32,988 nucleotides of DNA, from contig CANPYJ010000021.1 in assembly GCA_947588275.1 (NCBI GenBank), positions 1-32,988 on the forward strand, written 5' to 3'. This DNA is from an uncultured Alphaproteobacteria bacterium. GTDB taxonomy: Bacteria; Pseudomonadota; Alphaproteobacteria; RF32; CAG-239. Positions within the stretch are counted from its first letter, which is position 1; the number at the start of each line of letters is the position of its first letter. The position numbers were made by a program, and so were the translations under genes. Below are positions 1 to 8,148 of the stretch, piece after piece. The notes beneath the pieces were generated by a model. It did no database searches. It was not told the origin of the DNA and saw nothing but the letters and a program-made list of their open reading frames with translations.

Positions 1-21
1 AATATTGTTCTCTAAATATAT

Positions 22-50
22 TTGACATTTTGCAAAATAAGACATATAAG
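22..50 (+). promoter_or_regulatory. Promoter upstream of rho
   Basis: A perfect -35 TTGACA (22-27) is separated by 17 bases from a -10 TATAAG (45-50). It lies about 55 bases before the rho start, in an AT-rich gap. Downstream, TTATTTC (58-64) and GAAATAA (70-76) can form a small hairpin in the leader. Confidence 0.75.
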
Positions 51-78
51 AAAGACGTTATTTCGTTCTGAAATAAAT

Positions 79-87
79 TTTTCCACA
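79..87 (+). other. Single DnaA-box-like nonamer
   Basis: TTTTCCACA fits the relaxed DnaA box TTWTNCACA. It lies in the rho leader, in a segment whose gene order is usually close to the origin in alphaproteobacteria. One nonamer is weak evidence and may be chance. Confidence 0.25.
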
Positions 88-103
88 CAAAATTAAGGTA
101 TCC

Positions 104-1357
104 ATGAATTTACACGAGTTAAAACAGAAATCTCCGGCAGAACTGTTGGCACAAGCTGAAGATTTGGGCATTGAAGATGCTTCCTCCATGCGCAAACAGG
201 ATTTAATGTTTGCCATTCTCAAAAAAACTGCCGGCGACGACCAAACGATTTTGGGTGAAGGCACAATTGAAGTTATGCAGGATGGTTTTGGATTTTTGCG
301 TTCCGCACAGTCAAACTATCTGGCCGGACCCGATGATATTTATGTTTCGCCGGCGCAGGTCAAGCGCTTTGGTTTGCGCACCGGTGACACGGTGGAAGGG
401 GAAATTCGTGCCCCCAAAGACAACGAGCGTTATTTTGCCTTGGTTAAAGTTAATAAAATCAATTACGAAGATCCCGAGAAATCAAAATTGCGCATCAATT
501 TTGACAATCTTACGCCGCTGTATCCGACCGAAAAACTTAATTTTGATATTATCTGCGGCGAAAAAGACTATACCACCCGCGTGATTGATTTGATTTCGCC
601 GCAAGGCAAAGGCCAGCGTGGTCTGATTGTGGCGCCGCCGCGTACCGGCAAAACGGTGATGCTGCAAAACATTGCTCACGCCATTGCCGTCAATCATCCG
701 GAATGTTATTTGATAGTGTTGCTGATTGACGAACGTCCTGAAGAAGTTACCGATATGACGCGCTCGGTTAAGGGCGAAGTTATTTCTTCTACCTTTGACG
801 AACCGGCTACACGCCATGTTCAGGTTGCCGAAATGGTCATCGAAAAAGCCAAACGTCTGGTCGAAACCAAAAAAGACGTGGTTATTTTGCTTGATTCAAT
901 CACCCGTCTGGGACGGGCTTATAACACCGTCATTCCTTCATCGGGCAAAGTTTTGACCGGCGGCGTTGACGCCAACGCTTTGCAAAGGCCGAAACGTCTG
1001 CTCGGCGCGGCTCGCAATGTCGAAGAAGGTGGCTCTCTGACAATCATAGCCACGGCCTTGATTGATACGGGATCCCGCATGGACGAGGTAATTTTTGAAG
1101 AATTCAAAGGCACTGGAAATTCCGAAATTATTCTTGATCGCAAACTGACCGACAAACGTCTGTTTCCGACCATCGACATCACCCGCTCCGGCACCCGCAA
1201 GGAAGAATTGCTTGTCGATAAAGACCGGTTGACCAAAATGTGGGTTTTGCGTCGCGTTCTCATGCAGATGGGAATGACCGACGGGATGGAGTTTTTATTG
1301 GATAAGCTGAGAGTAAGCAAAGACAACAACGATTTCTTTGCCAATATGAATTCTTAA
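104..1357 (+). CDS. rho: Transcription termination factor Rho
   Basis: Rho is the hexameric RNA-dependent ATPase that ends transcription at unstructured C-rich RNA. The 417-aa product has the usual length. The N-terminal SAP-like segment and cold-shock-type RNA-binding domain ([17 protein letters not shown], about residues 50-125) precede the RecA-like ATPase domain. The Walker A reads APPRTGKT (about 178-185), followed by [13 protein letters not shown] and the Q/R-loop region with [10 protein letters not shown]. The start ATG at 104 follows a TAAGG ribosome binding site. A promoter lies at 22-50 and a bidirectional hairpin follows the stop. Placement upstream of mnmE and mnmG is typical of alphaproteobacterial origin-proximal regions. 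Identification is essentially certain. Confidence 0.98.
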   Translation: MNLHELKQKSPAELLAQAEDLGIEDASSMRKQDLMFAILKKTAGDDQTILGEGTIEVMQDGFGFLRSAQSNYLAGPDDIYVSPAQVKRFGLRTGDTVEGEIRAPKDNERYFALVKVNKINYEDPEKSKLRINFDNLTPLYPTEKLNFDIICGEKDYTTRVIDLISPQGKGQRGLIVAPPRTGKTVMLQNIAHAIAVNHPECYLIVLLIDERPEEVTDMTRSVKGEVISSTFDEPATRHVQVAEMVIEKAKRLVETKKDVVILLDSITRLGRAYNTVIPSSGKVLTGGVDANALQRPKRLLGAARNVEEGGSLTIIATALIDTGSRMDEVIFEEFKGTGNSEIILDRKLTDKRLFPTIDITRSGTRKEELLVDKDRLTKMWVLRRVLMQMGMTDGMEFLLDKLRVSKDNNDFFANMNS

Positions 1358-1359
1358 AG

Positions 1360-1395
1360 AAAAAACAGCCTCTGTTAATAGAGGCTGTTTTTTTT
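1360..1395. terminator. Bidirectional rho-independent terminator
   Basis: CAGCCTC (1366-1372) and GAGGCTG (1381-1387) form a stem, extended by flanking A and T runs. It serves rho on the plus strand and the convergent HAD gene on the minus strand, whose stop codon lies in the T run. Confidence 0.9.
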
Positions 1396-2071
1396 AAGTA
1401 TATTCTTGCTGTAAAAATTTTTTAATATCGGGCATGGTCGTAAAAATATGGCTGATGCCGAGTTTTTTGATGTTTTCAACATGAGTCGATCCGTATAAAT
1501 CACTGCCTATAAAAGCAATCGGCAGCATTTTGGCCCTAAGGGCCGCTGTCAGACCGGCCAAAGAATCTTCAATCACGATACAATCTTGCGGCAGATAACC
1601 CATTGTTTGCGCTGCCAGCAAAAACAAGTCCGGTTCAGGCTTTCCGTGTTCCACCAAATCGGCGGTAAACACGCGGCTCATCGGAAAATATTTTGCAATT
1701 CCGACAGCGTTGATTTTGACTTCGGTCTTTTCGGCCACGCCGCCGGTGGCAATGCATTGTTCAAACTCGGTCATCTTAAAAATATCTTCAATTCCCGGAG
1801 TCAGCATGATGCCTTTGAAAATTTTTTGCATGTCGATTTGTGTCGCTTCACGGTTAAAATCGTCATCAACAGCAATTCCCATTTGATTAAGAACCTGTTG
1901 TTTTGTTTTGTCGCTCATTCCGGCCAAAAATTTGATGGTGGTAGGCATATCCCATTGGAGGCCGAATTTTTGGTTTAGCAATTCCATGCGGGTTTGCAGC
2001 CACAATTTTTCAGTATCGGCGATAACGCCGTCAAAATCCCAAATAAGAAGTTTTTTAGAAATATTTTTCAT
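1394..2071 (-). CDS. HAD-superfamily phosphatase (beta-phosphoglucomutase-like subfamily)
   Basis: This 225-aa haloacid-dehalogenase-type hydrolase probably dephosphorylates a small phosphorylated metabolite in the cytoplasm. All four HAD motifs are visible: DFDGVIADTE near residue 12 (nucleophile and acid Asp), the ATGG motif near 110, the Lys of GKPEPDLF near 143 and the acidic IVIEDSLAGL near 165. The cap inserted after motif I is helical, as in the PGM-beta/phosphatase subfamily. No clear Shine-Dalgarno sequence precedes the ATG. The gene converges on rho, shares its terminator and stands alone on the minus strand. The substrate cannot be told from sequence; a phosphosugar is the usual guess for this family. 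Confidence 0.85.
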   Translation of the reverse strand: MKNISKKLLIWDFDGVIADTEKLWLQTRMELLNQKFGLQWDMPTTIKFLAGMSDKTKQQVLNQMGIAVDDDFNREATQIDMQKIFKGIMLTPGIEDIFKMTEFEQCIATGGVAEKTEVKINAVGIAKYFPMSRVFTADLVEHGKPEPDLFLLAAQTMGYLPQDCIVIEDSLAGLTAALRAKMLPIAFIGSDLYGSTHVENIKKLGISHIFTTMPDIKKFLQQEYT

Positions 2072-2202
2072 AATACAATTTATAGTATAAAATTTTTAAC
2101 CTCGCCAAATGCCCATACAGGCGGTTTGAAACAATTTTACGAAAGATTGCTTAACAAAGACTAAAAAACCTCTCCAGAGTCAAAAAAAAGCCTTTTTTGT
2201 GC

Positions 2203-2231
2203 TTGCAACAAAATTGCTTTGCTTTTATAAG
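2203..2231 (+). promoter_or_regulatory. Promoter upstream of mnmE
   Basis: A -35 TTGCAA (2203-2208), a 17-base spacer and a -10 TATAAG (2226-2231) lie 20 bases before the mnmE start codon, so the leader is very short. Confidence 0.65.
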
Positions 2232-2251
2232 ACCTTTATAAAGAGGTGATA

Positions 2252-3592
2252 ATGACAAATCAGACCATATATGCATTGTCAACGGCGTACGGCAAATCAG
2301 GTGTGGCTGTTGTCCGTGTTTCGGGACCACATGCCTTGCAGGCGGTTGCTGCGCTCACAGATATGGATGTGCATCGCATTAAGCCGCGCTATGCATATTT
2401 TGCCGCGCTTCATCAGATTGACAAACGTCCGTTGGACAAAGGGTTGGTTTTGTATTTTAAGGCGCCGCAGTCTTTTACCGGCGAAGATATTGTCGAATTT
2501 CAGATTCACGGTTCCAAAGCCGTGATAGCGGTCTTGCTGGAAAATCTTGGCTCGTTGCCTGATTTCAGACTTGCTGAGGCCGGCGAATTTTCCAAACGTG
2601 CTTTCTATAATCAAAAAATGGATTTGACCGAAGCCGAAGGCTTGGCCGACTTGATTGAGGCCGAAACAGAAGTTCAGCACCAAACGGCATTGCGGCAAAT
2701 GGAAGGAAACCTGAAAAATCTGTACGAAAACTGGAGGCGGGAACTTTTGTCCCTGCTGGCAATTTTGGAAGCTTATGTTGATTTTCCGGATGAAGAATTG
2801 CCTTCAAGTCAAGAAGAAAAAATAAAAAACACTGTATTTAAACTTCTCGTTGAAATAAAAGAGCATTTGGCTGACAGTCAATGTGGCGAGCGTTTGCGCG
2901 ACGGTTTCAGAGTGGTGATTGCCGGGCCGGCAAATGCCGGAAAATCAAGTCTTTTAAATACGGTTGCCGGCCGTGAAGCAGTAATAGTGTCTTCTGTTGC
3001 CGGCACCACGCGCGATGCGGTGGACATTAATCTTGATCTTGGCGGTTGGCCGGTAGTTTTGACTGATACGGCCGGTTTGCGGCAATCTGCCGGTCAAATT
3101 GAGCAACAAGGCATCAGGATTGCCGAAACCAAAATAAATCAAGCGGATTTGATAATATATTTATTTGATGCTTATAAAGACTCTGTTCAACAGTTTGATA
3201 ATATTACAAAAAAATATAGTGATAAATGTCTGCTTGTGGCCAACAAAAAAGACCTTATCGGTTCCGAACGCCGTCGCGAACTGGAACAAAAAGGTTGTTT
3301 GGTCATATCTGCGCGCGACAAAGCTGATGTTAATAACTTGCTTCGCTTGGTTGAAAGCAGGTTAAAAAGTCGTTTTTCAGGACTTTCCGGTCAACCTGTC
3401 ACGCGTCGCCGTTATCGCGAAGCTTTGCAAAAAGCCGCCGATTGTCTTTCAGGTTTCAGCTTAAACAAAGAAATTGAACTGGCAGTTGAGGATATCCGTC
3501 TAACCGCGCGTGAAATCGGCAAAATTACCGGGAGTATTGAAGTTGAAGAAATTTTGGATAAAATATTTTCCTCGTTTTGTATCGGAAAATAA
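2252..3592 (+). CDS. mnmE: tRNA modification GTPase MnmE
   Basis: MnmE works with MnmG to install the carboxymethylaminomethyl group at C5 of wobble uridine 34 in certain tRNAs. The 446-aa product has the N-terminal tetrahydrofolate-binding domain (TIYALST, then GVAVVRVSG), a helical domain, and an inserted G domain with P-loop GPANAGKSS, switch-II DTAGLR and the NKKD motif. It ends with the family's FCIGK tail, whose Cys is functionally important. I chose ATG 2252 because AAGAGG sits 5-6 bases upstream; an in-frame GTG at 2246 overlaps that site. One copy of the dispersed 15-base motif (2828-2842) lies in the poorly conserved stretch before the G domain. Confidence 0.97.
   Translation: MTNQTIYALSTAYGKSGVAVVRVSGPHALQAVAALTDMDVHRIKPRYAYFAALHQIDKRPLDKGLVLYFKAPQSFTGEDIVEFQIHGSKAVIAVLLENLGSLPDFRLAEAGEFSKRAFYNQKMDLTEAEGLADLIEAETEVQHQTALRQMEGNLKNLYENWRRELLSLLAILEAYVDFPDEELPSSQEEKIKNTVFKLLVEIKEHLADSQCGERLRDGFRVVIAGPANAGKSSLLNTVAGREAVIVSSVAGTTRDAVDINLDLGGWPVVLTDTAGLRQSAGQIEQQGIRIAETKINQADLIIYLFDAYKDSVQQFDNITKKYSDKCLLVANKKDLIGSERRRELEQKGCLVISARDKADVNNLLRLVESRLKSRFSGLSGQPVTRRRYREALQKAADCLSGFSLNKEIELAVEDIRLTAREIGKITGSIEVEEILDKIFSSFCIGK
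2828..2842 (+). repeat. Dispersed motif copy 1 (in mnmE)
   Basis: The sequence is AACACTGTATTTAAA, read here as codons for Asn-Thr-Val-Phe-Lys. It matches the copies in rsmG and parB exactly. Confidence 0.7.
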
Positions 3593-3593
3593 A

Positions 3594-3621
3594 TTGACAC
3601 CATAAAAAAACATAATATAAT
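3594..3621 (+). promoter_or_regulatory. Consensus promoter for the 120-aa gene
   Basis: A perfect TTGACA (3594-3599) and a perfect TATAAT (3616-3621) are separated by 16 bases. The element begins two bases after the mnmE stop codon and lies about 45 bases before the next start. It is one of the strongest-looking promoters in the window. Confidence 0.8.
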
Positions 3622-3664
3622 CAATCCTTTCTTTTATCATTATCACTATTAAAAACACATCATT

Positions 3665-4027
3665 ATGAAAAGCAAAATTGAACAGCTGTTTGACGGACAG
3701 ATTTGGACGCTTGACGATATGCGGAAAATAGTTGCCAAGCATCGTCATGCATCGGAATTGGAAGAATTCGACGACATTCTTTTCTGCCTGCAAAGAAAAA
3801 AAGACGATCCCAAGTATTTTGAAAAGGTTTACAATCTTTCCGGCCGCTTGGAATATATGGCTTTTCGGATTTACAGCCATCACCTCAATTCGTGGCGAGA
3901 GGGAGATATCGAAAAGGGCAAAATTCTTGCCGCCTGCGTTTATTTGGAACCTTGTCTGGGGCGGTTCGACGGGTATTTTGCCAAGCTGCTTAATTTTATG
4001 CTCAAACAAAAAAATCTGCCTCGCTAA
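3665..4027 (+). CDS. Conserved-looking hypothetical protein, 120 aa
   Basis: I do not recognise this family. The 120-aa product is soluble, charged and probably helical, with no signal peptide, membrane segment or metal-binding cluster. Noticeable patches are LDDMRKIVAKHRHASELEEFDDILF near the N terminus (residues 17-40) and a C-terminal half rich in aromatic residues and Leu (YMAFRIYSHHLNSW, 69-82). It is a single-gene transcription unit with a consensus promoter at 3594-3621 and a strong terminator whose loop contains the stop codon. This layout argues for a real, independently expressed gene. It separates mnmE from mnmG. A weak or absent Shine-Dalgarno sequence precedes the ATG. Confidence 0.75.
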   Translation: MKSKIEQLFDGQIWTLDDMRKIVAKHRHASELEEFDDILFCLQRKKDDPKYFEKVYNLSGRLEYMAFRIYSHHLNSWREGDIEKGKILAACVYLEPCLGRFDGYFAKLLNFMLKQKNLPR

Positions 4028-4040
4028 GGCAGATTTTTTT
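4011..4040 (+). terminator. Rho-independent terminator overlapping the stop codon
   Basis: AAATCTGCC (4012-4020) pairs with GGCAGATTT (4028-4036), followed by T residues. The TAA stop of the upstream gene (4025-4027) lies in the loop. Confidence 0.9.
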
Positions 4041-4051
4041 GTGTTTTATAC

Positions 4052-4080
4052 TTGTCAAAAATCAAGCGGCGGTGTATCTT
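4052..4080 (+). promoter_or_regulatory. Possible promoter for mnmG
   Basis: TTGTCA (4052-4057), a 17-base spacer and TATCTT (4075-4080) lie between the upstream terminator and the mnmG start. The -10 matches only 4 of 6 consensus bases. Confidence 0.45.
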
Positions 4081-4096
4081 CGGCAAAAAGGACAAG

Positions 4097-5941
4097 ATGA
4101 TGAACTTTGATGTCATAGTAATAGGCGGCGGCCACGCTGGTTCGGAAGCATGTGCGGCTGCGGCACGAATGGGCGCCGAAACGGCGCTTGTGACCCACCG
4201 CCTGTCGAGCATAGGCGAGATGTCGTGCAATCCGGCCATCGGCGGGCTCGGCAAAGGTCATTTGGTACGTGAAATTGATGCGCTTGACGGCCTTATGGGA
4301 TGCGTAATAGATAAAGCCGGCATCCAATTCAGAATGCTCAATTCTTCCAAAGGACCGGCCGTCAGAGGGCCGCGCGCGCAGGCTGATCGGGAACTTTACA
4401 AAAAATACATGTTGGAATCTCTGCGCGAACAATCCGGTTTGACTCTGTTGGAAGCCGCGGTTGAAGGCTTGTTGATTGAACAAGGCGAAATCAAAGGCGT
4501 CCGCCTGGCCGACAACACCGAAATATATGCCAAAGCCGTGGTTCTGACCACGGGCACTTTTTTGAACGGAATAATGTTTATCGGTCGCCAAACCAGCATA
4601 GGCGGACGGGTTGGCGATGTAAGCTGTGCAGGTATAACCCCTTGTCTGAAGGCGGCCGGATTAAGACTCGGTCGTCTCAAAACCGGCACACCGGCCAGAC
4701 TTAACGGCAAAACGATAAATTGGGACATTTTGGAGCGTCAAAAAGGCGATGACAATCCGCAGCCTTTTTCCTTTTTGACTGCGCGGATAGAGCGTCCGCA
4801 AATAGACTGTTTTATCACAGCCACCAATGAACGCACGCATGAAATAATTCGTGCCAACTTTGAAAAATGTGCGTTGTTTTCAGGATTGATAACCGGCGTT
4901 GGGCCGCGTTATTGTCCGAGCATAGAAGATAAGCTGGTCAAATTTGCCGATCGCACAAGCCACCATATTTTTCTGGAACCCGAAGGATTGCATACGGACG
5001 TTGTTTATCCCAACGGAATTTCGACATCGTTGCCGGCGGACGTTCAGAAAGAATTTATTCATACCATAAAAGGGCTCGAAAATGTCGAAATTTTACGACC
5101 GGCTTATGCCATTGAATACGATTATGTTGATCCGCAGGAGTTAGATGACCGTTTGGAGGTAAAAAAGATTAAAGGCCTGTTTTTGGCCGGACAGATAAAC
5201 GGCACCACCGGATATGAAGAAGCGGCCGCGCAGGGGCTGTTGGCGGGAGTTAATGCCGCGTTGGCAGCCGAGGGCAAAGGACGCGAATTTACCGTCGACC
5301 GCTCGGAAGGTTATTTGGGTGTTATGGTTGACGACTTGATAACCAAAGGGGTGGACGAACCTTATCGGATGTTTACTTCCCGTTCCGAATACAGGCTTTT
5401 GCTGCGAGCCGACAATGCCGATTTGCGGCTGACGGAAAAAGGACGTCAAATTGGCTGTGTCGGAGAAAAAAGATACAGTGTATTTAAAGCTAAAAAAGAG
5501 TCTTTACAAAGGTTTAGACAAGAAGCAGAACAAGCCGTTGCCCTGCCCGCCGAACTGGAAAAATTGGGTCTTAACATCAGGCATGACTGTAATCGGCGGA
5601 CTATGTTTAACCTGATGTCTTATCATGATGTTTCACGTGAAACAATCCTTAATTTATGGCCGCAATTTAAAAACATTCCTCCGGAAATTTATGAGCAAAC
5701 GGAAATTGAGGCGCGATACGCCGGTTATCTCAAACGTCAGCAGGCGGACATCGAAATTTTTAAAAAAGACGAAAACCTGCGTTTGCGCGATGACATCGAT
5801 TATGAAAAAATCGGCGGATTGTCGAGGGAAATGATTGCCAAATTGTCCAAAGTGCGCCCGCGGACATTGGGAGAAGCGTCGCGCATTCCGGGAGTAACGC
5901 CGGCTGCCCTTACCGCAGTTTTAGGATATATCAAAAAATGA
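4097..5941 (+). CDS. mnmG: tRNA uridine-5-carboxymethylaminomethyl modification enzyme MnmG (GidA)
   Basis: MnmG is the FAD- and NADH-using partner of MnmE in wobble-uridine modification. The 614-aa product is close to the family's usual 620. The N-terminal FAD-binding Rossmann motif reads [10 protein letters not shown] (about residues 10-19). Conserved blocks [26 protein letters not shown] and [15 protein letters not shown] follow, then the C-terminal helical tRNA/MnmE-binding region. ATG 4097 or ATG 4100 could be the start; AAGG at 4088-4091 serves either. An upstream TTG is less likely. Inside the gene lie a dispersed-motif copy (5474-5488) and a perfect parS (5629-5644). The stop overlaps the next start (ATGA), so translation is probably coupled. 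Confidence 0.97.
   Translation: MMNFDVIVIGGGHAGSEACAAAARMGAETALVTHRLSSIGEMSCNPAIGGLGKGHLVREIDALDGLMGCVIDKAGIQFRMLNSSKGPAVRGPRAQADRELYKKYMLESLREQSGLTLLEAAVEGLLIEQGEIKGVRLADNTEIYAKAVVLTTGTFLNGIMFIGRQTSIGGRVGDVSCAGITPCLKAAGLRLGRLKTGTPARLNGKTINWDILERQKGDDNPQPFSFLTARIERPQIDCFITATNERTHEIIRANFEKCALFSGLITGVGPRYCPSIEDKLVKFADRTSHHIFLEPEGLHTDVVYPNGISTSLPADVQKEFIHTIKGLENVEILRPAYAIEYDYVDPQELDDRLEVKKIKGLFLAGQINGTTGYEEAAAQGLLAGVNAALAAEGKGREFTVDRSEGYLGVMVDDLITKGVDEPYRMFTSRSEYRLLLRADNADLRLTEKGRQIGCVGEKRYSVFKAKKESLQRFRQEAEQAVALPAELEKLGLNIRHDCNRRTMFNLMSYHDVSRETILNLWPQFKNIPPEIYEQTEIEARYAGYLKRQQADIEIFKKDENLRLRDDIDYEKIGGLSREMIAKLSKVRPRTLGEASRIPGVTPAALTAVLGYIKK
5474..5488 (+). repeat. Dispersed motif copy 2 (in mnmG)
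   Basis: The sequence is TACAGTGTATTTAAA, coding Tyr-Ser-Val-Phe-Lys. It differs from copy 1 at two positions and lies about 140 bases before the first parS site. Confidence 0.65.
5629..5644 (+). other. parS: parS centromere site 1
   Basis: TGTTTCACGTGAAACA is a perfect 16-base palindrome and the canonical ParB-binding parS. It lies inside the mnmG coding sequence and encodes Asp-Val-Ser-Arg-Glu-Thr. ParB from the nearby parAB operon is expected to load here as a CTP-dependent clamp. Confidence 0.95.
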
Positions 5942-6564
5942 AAAAGGGTTATCCTGATCGACAAACGGCTCAAAAAATTTGGCTGGACGGAATAAATTTT
6001 CGGCTGGCACACACTCCGTTCAAGACATGCGATGAATATATTTTTCATACGACCGGTGTGGCGGAATCTGCTTGCAAAATAGCATCGAAAACACCGTATT
6101 TAAACTCGGAAAAAGCCTATATTCTCGGTCTTTTGCATGATTATGGCAAAAAATACGACGAGCGCCGCGACAAGATTTTTCACGTGCGCGCCGGATACGA
6201 GGAACTTTTGGCCATGGGATATCCTCAAAGCGCCAAAATCTGTTTAACGCACAGTTTTCCTTTTCAGGATTTTGATGACGAATCTTATTCGTCCTATTTT
6301 CCGGAATGGCGCGATTGGGCTCGGCAAAAGCTCAAAGATTTAATTTATGACGACTATGACCGCCTTATCCAGTTGTGTGATTTGTTTTTTGAGGGCTTGC
6401 AAAAAGTGAGTTTTGAAAAGCGCCTCAAAGGGATTGTCTGCCGCTACGGTCTGCGCTCGGAACAGGTGAGTGAGCTTCGCCGCGGCGCGGAACAAAACAA
6501 AGCTTATTTTGACAGTCTTTGCGGAAAAGACGTTTACAAGATATTAAACATATCCGCGCTATAA
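5938..6564 (+). CDS. HD-domain phosphohydrolase, paralogue 1
   Basis: This 208-aa cytoplasmic HD-superfamily protein probably hydrolyses a phosphoester using bound metal. Candidate ligands are His37, the His67-Asp68 pair in LLHDYGK, His82, His105 in LTHSF and Asp148 in LCDL. It overlaps the mnmG stop by four bases (ATGA), which suggests coupled translation. The next gene is a clear paralogue sharing [13 protein letters not shown], the LTHSF motif and [11 protein letters not shown]. The two differ around residues 50-55, where this copy carries dispersed-motif copy 3 and one extra codon. The substrate is unknown. Nucleotidase, HDIG-type or (p)ppGpp-hydrolase-like activities are possible but not shown by the sequence. 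Confidence 0.8.
   Translation: MKKGYPDRQTAQKIWLDGINFRLAHTPFKTCDEYIFHTTGVAESACKIASKTPYLNSEKAYILGLLHDYGKKYDERRDKIFHVRAGYEELLAMGYPQSAKICLTHSFPFQDFDDESYSSYFPEWRDWARQKLKDLIYDDYDRLIQLCDLFFEGLQKVSFEKRLKGIVCRYGLRSEQVSELRRGAEQNKAYFDSLCGKDVYKILNISAL
6090..6104 (+). repeat. Dispersed motif copy 3 (in HD paralogue 1)
   Basis: The sequence is AACACCGTATTTAAA, read in a different phase from copies 1 and 2 (Thr-Pro-Tyr-Leu-Asn). The paralogous gene downstream lacks it. Confidence 0.65.
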
Positions 6565-6590
6565 TTATATTTTAAACCAAAGGATAAAAA

Positions 6591-7202
6591 ATGTACCCGA
6601 CTTTGCCGGAAGCGCAAAAATTGCTGGAAGATATGAAACCCGTACTGCGTAATTTGAACATTGCCAAGAACAAAGCGCCGGAAGTATCTTTGCAGCATTA
6701 TCAAAATGTGGCAGCCTGCGCCCAAAAAATCGCGGCGACTTGCGGTCTGAACGAGGAAAAAGCCTATATATTGGGTTTGTTTCACGATTACGGAGAAATT
6801 ACCGAAAGTACCGTTCCGCACACATTTCACGGTACGGCCGGTTATGACGAGATGATGCGCATGGGCTATGATGAAGTCGCCAAAGTCTGCCTTACGCACA
6901 GTTTTTGGGAAGATATTTACGATCCCGCTTATTTTTCTTATGAAGCAAAAGAAATCCGCCGCGCGGCCGAACTGATATCGACCATGAAAATTGATGATTA
7001 TGATCGGCTGATTCAGGCCTGCGATATGATGTCGCAAGGCAAAAAAATAGTCACCTTTGAACAAAGGATAGACGGCCTGATCGGCAAATATAACATTCCG
7101 CAGCAATACCGTGCTCGCAAACTTGAGGCGGCGCATCGCCTTAAAAAGTTTTTTGACGACAAATGCGGACAGGATATTTATGTTTTGTTGGAGATAGTCT
7201 GA
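6591..7202 (+). CDS. HD-domain phosphohydrolase, paralogue 2
   Basis: This 203-aa HD-superfamily protein arose by tandem duplication with the gene upstream. The conserved set His36, His65-Asp66 (LFHDYGE), His80 (FHGTAGYDE), His103 (LTHSF) and Asp145 (QACDM) is complete, so the enzyme is probably active. The two copies differ in the basic residue after HDYG (Lys in copy 1, Glu here) and in N-terminal length, which may reflect different substrates. AAAGGA precedes ATG 6591. The stop overlaps the start of the PHP gene by one base (TGATG), so mnmG, both HD genes and the PHP gene look like one operon. The biochemical substrate is not known. Confidence 0.8.
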   Translation: MYPTLPEAQKLLEDMKPVLRNLNIAKNKAPEVSLQHYQNVAACAQKIAATCGLNEEKAYILGLFHDYGEITESTVPHTFHGTAGYDEMMRMGYDEVAKVCLTHSFWEDIYDPAYFSYEAKEIRRAAELISTMKIDDYDRLIQACDMMSQGKKIVTFEQRIDGLIGKYNIPQQYRARKLEAAHRLKKFFDDKCGQDIYVLLEIV

Positions 7203-8017
7203 TGCAAAACTATACTTATCACAGCCACAACAATTCTCAGGGCGTTTTTGACGGGCGGTGTTCGGCCGAAGAAATGATTGCCAAAGCTGAAGAAATAGGT
7301 TTTGAGGCCATAGGAGTAAGCAATCATTTATGCGTACACCCCAATATGACGAAGACGCACCGAATGTTTTTCAGCGACTTTGACAAAGCGCTGGACATCT
7401 ACAAAAAATCCTATGCTGAGATAGATGAGGCGGCCGCCCGTCACAAAATAAAAGTTCTCAAAGGTTTTGAGGTTGATTACTTTCCTTCTGCGCGCTGGCG
7501 CGACTGGTTTGAAAAAATAATTCGCCAACTGGACTATGATTATCTTATAGGCGCCACGCACTTTATTTGCTCGGCGGACGAGCAAAGAATCTGCAATATT
7601 TTTCACCTGAACACGCTGCCGCCGATTTCGCCCGAAGAATTTGACGAGATGTTGCACGGGTACTGGAACAACGTTTTAGGCGCCATAAACAGCGGCTATT
7701 TTAACTTTATCGCGCATTTTGACTATTGTACGCAATTTAATCTTTGCAATGACGAAACATGGGATGATGTCAAATGGCAAGTTATCGAAGCGCTGAGCGC
7801 CCGCCGTCTGCCATTTGAAATAAACACCGGCGGCTTCGACAAGATAGGCCGTCCGTTTCCGGAATGGCGCTGGACGACGGAATTGCTTAAACGCAACGTG
7901 CCGATTGTGCTGAGCTGCGACTCGCACATGCCGGAGCAAATCGGCCGCCACTTTGCCGAGGCCGAGGATTTTTTGCGTCGGCAAGGCAGCGTCAATCGGC
8001 TGAAACTTCATAAATAG
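7202..8017 (+). CDS. PHP-domain phosphoesterase, histidinol-phosphatase (HisK/HisJ)-like
   Basis: This 271-aa PHP-family metallo-phosphoesterase resembles HisK-type histidinol phosphatases. The N-terminal HxH motif (YHSHNN, residues 6-11), GVSNHL, GFEVDY, GATHFI and the C-terminal CDSHMPEQIG supply the family's metal-binding His, Glu and Asp residues. The final DxH and the INTGGF strand are typical of the HisK branch. I chose ATG 7202, which overlaps the preceding stop and follows TTGGAG by about eight bases; an earlier in-frame ATG at 7163 would run through the previous gene. There are no his genes nearby and two HD phosphohydrolases are upstream, so the real substrate may not be histidinol phosphate. 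Confidence 0.8.
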   Translation: MQNYTYHSHNNSQGVFDGRCSAEEMIAKAEEIGFEAIGVSNHLCVHPNMTKTHRMFFSDFDKALDIYKKSYAEIDEAAARHKIKVLKGFEVDYFPSARWRDWFEKIIRQLDYDYLIGATHFICSADEQRICNIFHLNTLPPISPEEFDEMLHGYWNNVLGAINSGYFNFIAHFDYCTQFNLCNDETWDDVKWQVIEALSARRLPFEINTGGFDKIGRPFPEWRWTTELLKRNVPIVLSCDSHMPEQIGRHFAEAEDFLRRQGSVNRLKLHK

Positions 8018-8148
8018 TTTAGAATTTGATTCAAAAAACAGTGTATAATGAATTGATTTTAAAAATAATTTAAAATCACCGTGTAAAAGTGTAGATAACT
8101 TAAATTTTTAAGTTTTAAATTTTTTTCAAAAAATATAAAAATATTTCT
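8018..8148 (+). promoter_or_regulatory. AT-rich gap before rsmG with -10 element and inverted repeat
   Basis: This 131-base spacer holds a perfect TATAAT (8044-8049) without a good -35. It also holds the first ten bases of the dispersed motif (AACAGTGTAT from about 8037) and a perfect inverted repeat AACTTAAATTTTTAAGTT (8097-8114). It may hold the promoter for rsmG-parA-parB. No clear Shine-Dalgarno precedes rsmG. Confidence 0.45.

Noticed and set aside
2953..2964. Reverse-strand near copy of the dispersed motif in mnmE (TTTAAATACGGT)
   Set aside because: It matches only 12 of 15 bases, is in the opposite orientation and falls on the strongly conserved SSLLNTVAG codons, so it may be chance.
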